Part shown: one piece after another, positions 12,901 through 24,900 of the stretch
Layout of the letters: every line of letters starts with the position of its first letter
Position numbering within the stretch: position 1 is the stretch's first letter
Assembly: GCA_037783545.1 (NCBI GenBank)
Contig: JBBELK010001244.1
Location: 62,001-126,000 of the forward strand
Direction: 5' to 3'
DNA length: 64,000 bases
DNA from: Henricia sp. BOLD:AAB3569
Taxonomy: Eukaryota > Echinodermata > Asteroidea > Spinulosida > Echinasteridae
Program-made: the position numbers and the translations under genes
The notes under the pieces: generated by a model
What the model was told of the DNA's origin: nothing
Databases searched by the model: none
What the model saw: only the letters and a program-made list of their open reading frames with translations

Positions 12901-15900
12901 CGGAATCTAGATTCTCAACTTGGAATTGATTCCAATCGATTCCAGAGATGATTCATCCGATTTCTTGAGGTGGACTTGTGATTTTTATTTTGACAACTGT
13001 GGGCATTTCTCTCCCCAGGGAGCTTAGACGGTTTAAGGAATGGTATAATTAAGCCCAGTGTTATCAGCCTAGCATAAAGGTGTTGTATATGGAAGTATAA
13101 GAGTCGGTTGCCAGCATTCTTGTCGTGTTTGGGGTTCACGACTTAAAACGATCCCCGCACTTCGGTGCAAAGTAAAGAGTTTGTTGGCTCCACTCGTCGT
13201 GTTTGGGGTTCACGACTTAATACGTCCCCCGTTGTAAAAAAATTATGTTCATGATAAACCTATAAGATTTGCACCAGCAGCTGGGGCTGTATACTCCCCA
13301 GGGAGCTGAGACGGGATATTTTGATGATTTTTTTTTCACAACGACCATTAAAAAGTATTGTCAATGCTGCTACATCACTGAATCGTGTAAACAGTAGGCC
13401 GGTGTGTACCTTTAAATGATGTAACAAAGTGCCTACTCATGCACGATGACAATGTGACTGCCCCCTGTCATGTCCGTCCGTGCTAAGGGTCTATTTTTGT
13501 TCAGAGAGTGCTTGCTGCTACAAGCAGTTTTTGTTACGTTAAAAGGAGGGACGAAACTAATATCGATGAATTCAATCAAAAATATTACCGATGTATTTCA
13601 GCTTTTAAATACAAGTAAGACACAGGGTTAATCCTAAATCAGATTAATGCTACAATAATACAACAACAAATAAATAGAATTGAAATTAAAGCTAAACCTG
13701 TATGTATTCTTAGAAAAGGGAAGGCACTGTAGCTTGTTAAATCATATTTTTTGGTAAAATGAGAAAGTCAGTAATAATCATTTGTCACACATTCTGACAT
13801 TACATGTAACGTCGGTTACCGTGACAATGTCCTTATAATGATCCAAAGAGCCGTGTATCATAGGGTGCAGGATATGTTGTGTCATAGAATAACATGCTAC
13901 ATGTAACGTCGGTTACCGTGACAATGTCCTTATAATGATCCAAAGAGCCGTGTGTCATAGAGTGCAGGATATGTTGTGTCATAGAATAACACGCTACATG
14001 TAATGTCGGTTACCGTGACAATGTCCTTATAATGACCCAAAGAGCCGTGTGTCATAGGGTGCAGGATATGTTGTCATAGAATAACACGCTACATGTAACA
14101 CTGAGTCATTTTAAAGGTAGTACACATGATTGGTAAAGTGTTAAAACTGCCCTGTGGAAATTTCAGCCACATAGGTGGAGTAATACTTCTGAAAACTTTA
14201 ACAATCCATGCATGGTATTTGTGTTGAGTTGAATGGTAAAAAACATTTTTTTGTAGACTTTTGTTTTTTAAAACCACCTTCAGTTGTTAATTTCTGACAC
14301 AAAAAACCATTTTGGACTGAAAGAAACATCATGTGGTGTTTGTTTTTCTTGTCAACTTGTGAACAAAAATCAGGGTCACTGCAAATGGTGTGTTCTACCT
14401 TTAAGGGCATTATACATGTAATGTTTTAAACCATGAAAATGCCGAGTATCATTTGCTCACTATTTTTCTCTCTCTTATCTTTAGACCATATGCCCAGTTT
14501 GTTTGGACCGAATCAAGAACATGATATTCCTATGTGGTCACGGTACATGCCAGCTGTGCGGCGACCGAATGTCTGAATGCCCAATCTGTCGTAAGTCTGT
14601 GGAGAAACGTATTCTGTTGTACTGATCCCCATATATCAGTAACATCCAGAGTCAAACCATGTCCATAAATCATCGCTGTACGTATATGTACAGTACATTC
14701 ATATTTAGATTTTAGAGGATATCTTTTCTATTTTAGAATATCCAACAAAATTTGGGCGTTTAACAAAACAGATGCCACCAAAAGTTTGACGTGGAAAGTC
14801 TACATTCGATGTGTGAATGCGCGCGCGTCATGCATGAAGAAAAAGGTCGACACGAGCATTGCTAAACTTGCGATCAAGTATATTATTATGCCGTCTAATC
14901 CCGAGAAAAGAGCACTTTTTCTTCGCAAACATTGTTTGTGTTTAAATAATCTAGGCTTCCTAAATAAACTTCAACCTCTAAATCAGGTATTCGTTTTCAA
15001 ATCAAATTTGACGTATTTGTGCAATGAGTGAATACACTGATGTCGATCGCTCTGTCAGAAAAGGCCCTCTCCGACATGAAATGCTTGGTGGTGATCTTAT
15101 TGTGAAACGCCCGAATTGTGTAAAAAAGCTTTCGAAACATTATGAATACGATAAATTGTATTATATTATAAAAACTTGTGTTGTAAAACAAGGGAACTTG
15201 TATTACTTTGACAACAGCAGTATTACCCGTAGAAAACTCTCCCTTTGTAATATTTCTGATAGCGACACTCGGTGAAAAATGTCTAATTTATCTGGCTCCA
15301 TAAAGCAGTGCAGCGATTATACCAACCTTTTTGGTTTCACATCCAAATTGGAGATTGCAAATTACCTGTTTTCTTCCCATGGATTGTATTTTGAGGAAAC
15401 ATAACATAATTTTTATCAGCGCAGAGGACCCTAGCCATTTTAAAACGGATTGTATAAGACTATTCTAACCTACTTTTAATCCCTTCATCAATGTGTTTTT
15501 GTGTAAATGGGAAAAACTCACCAAAATTAGCTTGTTGTTTTGCTATGTTGTGCATTCACTGCATTCTAGATGTATGTCAAGATGTTTTTGTTCGACCGCG
15601 CGCGTATTGCAGGCGTGTTGTACGTACACGCACACGACCGGATACTTAAGTGCACATTTTGCTTTCGAGCGTGCAGTTTTCGTGTGTGTGCGTTTCAATA
15701 CGTGCTGACCAGGGCGCGGACGCTGACGCACGGCGCGGCCACGCGCCTCTACTGCACATGTGCCTAACATGTGTGGCATGTTGCTAGGCAATTTCTAAAT
15801 GGGCGGAGCTTACTGGATCAGTCTATTGAGAAGTTGATCATGGCTGCAGATCTGGTGTGCAAAACATTTGAGACAGGCTGAACAGTTTCTAAGTGTTTTC

Positions 15901-18900
15901 TAAGAAAATCTTTCATTTTTTCCACTGTTAAATTTGTTAAATTTGGAGCATGGGGGGCGCACGCTCCCCCTTTTAAACAAAAATCAAAAAACACATTCCA
16001 CTTTTTGTGCACACTTATTCTGCTTAAAGTGGTTAATTATTGCCTCGGATCGCACCACAGAGCATCTAGGAGCCGTTAGGGCTTCGCGCTACGAGCTCGC
16101 TATTTCATTGTCATGAGCATTTCATGCTTAAAAATTTCACGCCCTGCCCCCTTTTCAAAATCCTGGATCCGGCCCTGTAATATACCTTCGAAAAATACTG
16201 TCTATTAGAAGAAAGCAAAAAGGTTGGCGTAATGACTGCATTGGTTATGTAAAGCCGGCCGTACACCTTGCGTTTCGTCCATGATCCGATCACGATAGCG
16301 CATGTTGTGCAGTCGCATCACAAGGTGTACGGGTTTTGTGATGCGTTCCAATGGCGATGTGGTCATGATTTTGTGTACGTGTCCGTCGCAACGCAATCAC
16401 AGAATTTCAAGCATGCTCGAAATTTGGCGTGTCTGCAATCGCAACGGAGTCGGAACGCAAGGTGTACGGCCGGTAAATTAGTTTACCAAAACAATCAGTG
16501 GATTTTTGACGATATCCCTAAAAAAATATACAGATTCAGAGGGCAAAATTTCAGAATGGGAATGAGAAAAATATAATACACGATATGGTATCAAAATCCC
16601 AGCCACCCTGGGTAAAATAAGGGACTCAAAAATGTGTTTTGGTCACGCTCCTTAAAAATGACATGATATTTCAGTAAGGAGCTTTTTGTTTTCTTCAATG
16701 AAACTCTTTTTTTGTTTTTGTCTTGCAGATATTCAGAAGAAGTCGTGCATTATTTGCAGAACTTGGACCATGAGAAAATGGATCTTGACCTAATGTCGGT
16801 GCTGATCAAACATATCTGCCTCAATAAACCGGTATGTAAGGCCCGTTTCAAACGTCGCGGTTGCGCCGTGTCGAATAAAATTTAATTTAGCGGGACAGTA
16901 GCACGGCGTAAGTACAGTAGTGGTTTCAAACGTCAAACTTAATTGCAAACTCCCAGTCGAACTTAAATACATCCAACATGGCGGATGAGTCGTGTGCACG
17001 TCATGGACGTTGTGCATGTGCGTTTTCCATTCTGTCCACTGTAAGTCGCCATATTTTCGCAATCCAATTAATGTACAGGAGCCCTTACAATTGGTCAGGA
17101 ACTTTCATCCTTTACTTTGTTCTGTGTCATTTATAGTTGACTTGAACAAGACTAACATCCTTCATTCCCTACATGTAGTTATGACCTGTATATGTGTCTG
17201 TATTTGTCTGTACTTCAGGATGGCGCTCTGCTAGTCTTTCTTCCAGGCTGGGAACAGATCTCCAAGCTAAATGATCTCCTGACCCAACAGCAGATGTTTA
17301 GGAACAGTAACTTTCGCATTATTCCACTGCACTCAATGATGCCAACAGTTAACCAGAGACAGGTAGGTTTAGACCAGGTGGTTTGTGTTCTTAAGCAAGG
17401 CAGTTTGTCACAACTGTCCTTTCCACTCGGAATAAATGTGGGAAATTTGTACATTGAGGTTTTAGAAACACTATTTGTTACCCTTTTAAAGTGTAAGGTA
17501 GATCTCCTTGGAACAACTTCAATTTATTCAATACAATTTTCAAAGCCATTTGTTTGAAATCTTTTTCCTTTGCTTGTCAAATATAGCCTTTTTATTTATT
17601 GAAAGAACCAGTGTTAAGCTAAAAGCTTTTGTGGCAAAAAAAAAACGGGAAAAAAAACCCAAAACAGTGCATGATCAAATTTTGTCGAGGATATGGATTT
17701 GAATCTATAATTTACCAGTAATATCACAAATACTATCCAGGGCAAGTAAACAGAAAATGTTTAAGTTGTGTTTAAAATTTGATTATGTTTAGGTGGAAGA
17801 TACGTGAGTCTTTCCACGGTAAAGGGGGCATTTTGGCAGCACAGACCATATTTTCAAGAAAATACCTTTGTCTGGTCTCAAAATAAAATAAATAAGTTTC
17901 AGTTGTTCTGAAGAGATAACTTGGGCCCAAAACAGGTTACAAATAGTGTGACAACATGCCTTTCTAAAAACCCTGTGTACAAATTTGCCTAAAATGTAAC
18001 ACAGGTGTCCGTCCCAGTTACGAGCATATATTGAGACCAGACAAAGGTATTTCCTCGAAAATATGGTCTGTGTTGCCAAATTGCCCCCTTTACTGCAGAA
18101 AGAACCACTTGTAAGCTTCATGCAATAATATGGTCTGTGTTGCCAAAATGCCCCCTTTACTGTAGACCACTTGTAATTAAGCTTCATGCAATAATATGGT
18201 CTGTGTTGCCAAAATGCCCCCTTTACTGTAGAAAGACCCACTTGTAAGCTTCATGCAATAATATGGTCTGTGTTGCCAAAATGCCCCCTTTACTGTAGAA
18301 AGACCCACTTGTAAGCTTCATGCAATAATATGGTCTGTGTTGCCAAAATGCCCCCTTTACTGTAGAAAGACCCACTTGTAAGCTTCATGCAATAATATGG
18401 TCTGTGTTGCCAAAATGCCCCCTTTACTGTAGACCACTTGTAATTAAGCTTCATGCAATAATATGGTCTGTGTTGCCAAAATGCCCCCTTTACTGTAGAA
18501 AGACCCACTTGTAAGCTTCATGCAATAATATGGTCTGTGTTGCCAAAATGCCCCCTTTACTGTAGAAAGACCCACTTGTAAGCTTCATGCAATAATATGG
18601 TCTGTGTTGCCAAAATGCCCCCTTTACTGTAGAAAGACCCACTTAAAGCTTCATGCAATAATATGGTCTGTGTTGCCAAAATGCCCCCTTTACTGTAGAC
18701 CACTTGTAATTAAGCTTCATGCAATAATATGGTCTGTGTTGCCAAAATGCCCCCTTTACTGTAGTAAGACCCACTTGTAAGCTTCATGCAATAATATGGT
18801 CTGTGTTGCCAAAATGCCCCCTTTACCGTAGACCACTTGTAATTAAGCTTCATGCAATAATATGGTCTGTGTTGCCAAAATGCCCCCTTTACTGTAGAAA

Positions 18901-21900
18901 GACCCACTTGTAAGCTTCATGCAATAATATGGTCTGTGTTGCCAAAATGCCCCCTTTACTGTAGAAAGACCCATATGTAAGCTTTATGCAATTCAGCCTA
19001 CGGACCGTGAAGTAAAACCCATTAAAACAAATCTGAAAAATAATGCCAAAAAGGAAATCATGACAAATTCTCTGATCACACAACAGGTGTTTGAGCGACC
19101 TCCACAGGGGGTCCGCAAGATCGTCATAGCAATGAGTATCGCAGAAACGAGTATTACTATCGAAGACGTCGTTTACGTGCTCAACCTCGGACGCGTCAAG
19201 GAAGGAAACTTTGACGTGGCCAAAAATCTGAGCACGCTCGAACCGGAATGGGTCAGCGTCGCCGCTGCGCGTCAACGAAGTGGCAGAGCTGGCAGGTGTG
19301 TTAATTTATAAAAACCTAAGGGTGGATTCCAGGGTTGTAGTCGAGTCCATTACAAGTCCTCACAAGTCCACCACAAGTCCCTGGGTCTTAATTCAAGTCA
19401 CAAGCTATTCAAATGAACTCCAACAAAGGCATTCTGTTGTGCGTGTTCATCCTTTGCTTCTTGTGACGGACTTGTGCAGGATTGTCAAGGACTTGTGATT
19501 TTTTCGGCTCTGGACTTGTGATAGACTTGTGATGGACTCGACTACAACCCTGGGGGGTTCACATTGAAAAGTTATCACACGTTGCGTGTGTAAATTTGAC
19601 GCTGTCATTTTGAGAAAATGCGATGCAGGTGAACACATTCTTATCAGCAGGGGATCAATCTTGATCCCGAGCTTGGGACCAGTGTAAACACGGTCTTATG
19701 CATAGTTCCGACCTGTCAATCAAGCCGAACCCGCCGACCAATCACAACAGAGCTAGCAGACAGCACCCACATAGGTCAAAGTGATGCAATCATCACAACA
19801 ACCACACGATTTTCTGCCCATACAGTTTGTATGTTGTATGCGCCAGAGACCGGGTGAATTTTGGTTTCAATGTCGGGCGATTCGCTGTTCAAAGGTAGGA
19901 AAGCGCATTTTTATGAATATATGTCATCCCTGCATTACTAGCCCTTCGCTCAGTGTGTGCTATGGTAACTGTCGACCCTAAAACATAAATACCTTTGAGT
20001 TTTCTCCAATGAATCTGTGCTTTCCATGCCGAGTCCTGTTGCTTTGTACGTTGTGTCGCCATTTTTTTGCGATGGCTTGTGAGCACATAGCAACAATATC
20101 TAAGGGGCGGGGTTAACTGGGCAATCTCGGAACTATGCATTGTAGGGCTAATGTGGACAAATGTCTATACAGATATCTTGTCAGTTCTCCCGCAATAACC
20201 AGATTTTTCTGTCTAAATCACATTAACTTGAAATATCTTGCGCTTTATCACAGAGTGCAGCCGGGCGAGTGTTACCATCTGTACAACCAACTCAAAGCCT
20301 CCATGTTAGTCGAGTACCAGTTGCCAGAAATGCTTAGAACGCCGCTGGACGAACTCTGCTTACAGATCAAGGTACCAATTAAAAAGGAGCTAGTTCGGAT
20401 TTTTCAGGAAAATATATTTCGTTCTAACTTAACAATCGTGTAAAATATTTCCCCAAAATACTATCTTCATGCAATTCAGCCTACGGACTGTGAAGTAAAA
20501 CCCATTAAAACAAATCCGACAAAATAATGCCAAAAAGCGAATCACGGCAAATTCTCTGATGACACAACAGGTGTTTGAGCGACCTCCACAGGGGGTCTGC
20601 AAGATCGTCATAGCAACGAATATCGCAGAACTTAATCGTGTAAAATATTTCCCCAAAATACTATCCATGGTAAGAAAATGGGAAATTTGCAATCTCTGAT
20701 TTGGAAGCAAAAAAGTTGGTGTAATTACTGCACTGCACTGCTTTATGAAACCAGAAAATTAGTTTACAAAACATTGGTGATGTTTTGTTGAAATCATTGA
20801 AGATACACGGATTGCGAGCGTGTAATTTTGGAATGGTAATGAGAAATATATCTTCTTATCTTGGGACGTTGGTATGGGAATTAGACGCATTGATCTCGTC
20901 TTAACTTTTGTGAAATCGATCCCATGTCTCAGTGGCTAGTTGATAATTTGTACCAACTGTCGAGACCCGTTACTTGATTTAAATACACTACCACGCGTCT
21001 TAGGAAAGGTCACTCTTTATATCTTGGGACCTTAGTATGGGAATTAGGATGCATTGAACTTGTGGTAATTTTTGTGAAATTGATACCATGTCTCGGTGGT
21101 TAGATGATAATTTGTACTAACTGGCGAGACCCGTTACTTGATTTAAATACATGACCAGGGGCTGATTTAATTAAAGTTCAGAAGTTTGTTCAATGATTTT
21201 CTTTTGAATTTGGTATCATTGGAAAGCCCCGTTATTCCTCTTTACAATGATGTGTCAATGGTTAAGCAATTGGGGGATGTGCAGCACAGCTGAATAGGGG
21301 GGTGGGTATAAAGTGAAATGTCACAAAATGCATTGCTATTGTCAAAAAGTGTATGGACACATTCCCATCCCCCAAGCAAAACGGGAATGCACTGCATGAC
21401 AATGTCTCTCTATTTTGGAACTGCCCAATTTGACCATTCCGCTGAAAATATAGGCCCTATGCACGGGCGGCCATGACAGGGGGCAGTCACATTGTCACCG
21501 TGCGTCATGCACGAGTAGGCACTTTGTGGATCTATCGTCACATCATTTATATAAGAAAACCTGCCCCCTGTCATGGCCGCTGGTGCAAATGGTCTATTAA
21601 CAAAATATCGTGATTAAGTTTGTTTTGACTTTCACTATATAATTTGTGTCTGTTTTGTTTTATTTGTTTCTAGAATGCCCTCGATGAGAACGAGGACCTA
21701 ACTCCCCTCGGACACCACCTTGCCCAGCTCCCTGTCTCCCCTGCCATTGGTCGTATGATCCTCTTTGGTGCCATGTTTTGCTGCCTAGATCCAATCCTGA
21801 CTATCGCTGCTAGTCTTAGCTTCAAGGATCCCTTTGTCATCCCCCTGGTAAGCCTAAAGGATCGTGTCCAGATCACATTTTTGACCTCTCCCCATTTTTC

Positions 21901-24900
21901 CCATGGGTGGTGAGATTTTCATACCATATCATTTTGTCATATTTTTCTCATTACCATTCTTATTTTTTGCGCTCTCAATCTGTATATTTTCATGTGTTCC
22001 ATAAAGCAGTGCAGTAATTACACCAATTGTTTTGCTTCCACATCCAAATTGAGGATTGCAAATTTCCTGTTTTCTTCCCATGGATAGTATTTTGGGGAGG
22101 CATTTTATATGATCGTTAGGTTAGAACGAAATCCATTTTCTGGAAACATCTGAACACGCTCCTTGAAATGTACTTTTTACTTGTGCTTTTTGACAGGGCA
22201 AAGAAAAAATGGCTGACGCGCAGCGGAAACTGATTTCAGAGAACACGTACAGCGATCATTTGATGCTTGTTAATGCTGTGGCTGGGTGGGAGGATGCGAG
22301 GGATCTCGGAATTCAGGAGGAGAATGACTACTGCTGGAGGAACTTTATGTCTGTTAACACTCTCAAGGTATAAAGAAAAATACTTGTGAAGATTCGAACC
22401 TGAGACCTCTATAATACAATAGGGAAATGCTCTACCAGCTGAGCTATGAGGCACAGCTGTATACTGCCTTAGGTTTCCACCAAGACCTCTGACACACCGG
22501 GCAGATGCTCTACCAGCTGAGCTATGAGGCACAGTGGTATACTGCCTCAGGTTTCCACCAAGACCTCTGACACACCGGGCAGATGCTCTACCAGCTGAGC
22601 TATGAGGCACAGAGGTATAGTCCCTCAGGTTTCCCCCGAGACCTCTGATGCACTGGGCAGATGCTCTACCAGCTGAGCTATGAGTTACAGTGGTACTCCC
22701 TTAGGTTTTCCCCCAAGACCTCTGACACACCAGCTGAGCTATGAGGCACACCAGCTGAGCTATGAGGCACAGAGGTATACTCCCTCAGGTTTCCCCCGAG
22801 ACCTCTGATGCACTTGGCAGATGCTCTACCAGCTGAGCTATGAGGCACAGAGGTATACTCCCTCAGGTTTCCCCCGAGACCTCTGATGCACTTGGCAGAT
22901 GCTCTACCAGCTGAGCTATGAGTTACAGTGGTACTCCCTTAGGTTTCCCCCAAGACCTCTGACACACCAGGCAGATGCTCTACCAGCTGAGCTATGAGGC
23001 ACAGAGGTATACTCCCTCAGGTTTCCCCCGAGACCTCTGATGCACTTGGCAGATGCTCTACCAGCTGAGCTATGAGTTACAGTGGTACTCCCTTATGTTT
23101 TCCCCCAAGACCTCTGACACACCAGGCAGATGCTCTACCAGCTGAGCTAGGAGGCACAGTGGTATAGTCCCTCAGGTTTTCCCCAAGACCTCTGATGCAC
23201 CGGGCAGATGCTCTACTAGCTGAGCTATGAGGCACAGTGGTATAGTCCCTCAGGTTTTCCCCAAGACCTCTGATGCACCGGGCAGATGCTCTACCAGCTG
23301 AGCTATGTGGCACAGTGGTATACCCCCTCGGGTTTTCTCCCAAGACCTCTGACACACCGGGCAGATGCTGTACCAGCTGAGCTATGAGGCACAGTGGTAT
23401 ACTCCCTCAATAATTTGTTAAATCCACAATCACAGATTTATTTTATTTTTAATGTTTCTTTTTACTATGAATCTTTTAAAGATGCCACATACCTTTTGAT
23501 GTATGTTTTTTTCTCTCGTAGATGTTGGACAATATGAAGACCCAATTCTGTGAGCATTTGGCAACACTGGGCTTTGTAGGAGGCAAATCATGCAAGCAAC
23601 GAGCAGGCAATAGGAACTCAAGTAAGCCATTTTGTTTCAATTTTGATATGTGACCTGTCCGGACGAAATGAGCAAGTTTTTTTTTAATTGGATATTTTCA
23701 AAAATTGGATATTGGTATTTTTGATTTCAGCTTTCCAATAGTATATAAAAACACAAGGTAAAACTATTGCCCCAACACAACACAGCTTGTTCAAACAAAT
23801 TTTACAAATCTTAAAACAAAATCTCTTACTCTTACGAGTTACAAAAAAGCTATCTTCAAAATTGGTATAGACAAATCTGGATGCAGTGAAAAACGACAAG
23901 GTTCCACCGGGATTCGAACCGCGGACCTTCTGCTCAATGTGCAGACGCCCTACCAATTGAGCTATGAAGCCAACTGGTGGTCTCGAATCACGGTAGTGCA
24001 GATGTTTCTCACTGATTGGGATTGGCTATCACGTGAGCTAAACAAGCCCTACAGAGGGATAAACCCTTCAATATGGTAACCACCCCTCCCAGAGATCTCT
24101 TAAGACACAACTCAAACCCGAGGTCATTATCCCTAAACAGAAATCACCTATTTATACTTGATGGTTTTTCTATTTAACTTCAGACAATCGTCAGTTGGTC
24201 AAGGCAATACTGTGCTCTGGTCTTTACCCAAACGTGGCTCAAATAAAGGAAAATACATTCAACAGACGAGCTGGGAAACACAGGTGAGGAAGTGTGTCAA
24301 ATGCACAGATATCTATTAACAACAAGATAAGAAACGGAGGCCGTACGCGCATAACCGCGCCTTCTCATTAGCATAGTTTTGGGCACCTCATTTGCATACT
24401 TTTGGGCACCTCATTTGCATGGTTTTGGGCACTTCCCCATTGAATTACACGTAAAACCTCTCGCATGCTCACTTTCTCAATGTTTGTGACGACCGCGCGT
24501 GTTATGTTCGAACACAAAACGCGTTACACGCACACGCGTTCCAAGCTGCCTGAAACCGGTTCCAGTGATGTGCCATTCAATAACACAGTCGTTTCTTATC
24601 TTGTTATTAATAGATATCTGTGGTAAAATGTCAGAACTTTTCATGTTAACCCTCCGACATGCAGCGCACATGAAATTACACGGGGACTCAAAAGAAGCGT
24701 TGTACCCTAGGGTCGCAAACAGCTGTTGTTTACATTGTGGCATCAGATAGGTAGGATGTTTGATAACTTCTAATTTCCAGGGTACACAAAGATTTTTTTT
24801 TTGGGGGGTGGGGGGTGGTGTTGGATGGCGTTGGATGGCATAGTGGTAGAGCGCTTGTCCCCTAAACCATAGGCCATGGGTTCAAATCCCGGCCAGGGCA

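Noticed and set aside
15024-15275. 83-codon ORF after MIB1
   Set aside because: No recognisable domain or splice context, AT-rich and within the chance length range.
9102-16706. Direct repeats as the long terminal repeats of a 7-kb element
   Set aside because: There are no TG...CA ends or target duplication, and no retroelement genes between them. Both copies carry a shared internal MITE, and the interior holds host MIB1 exons.
22376-23412. CRISPR-like regular repeats
   Set aside because: Units are contiguous tRNA-half repeats with no unique spacers, in a eukaryotic intron.
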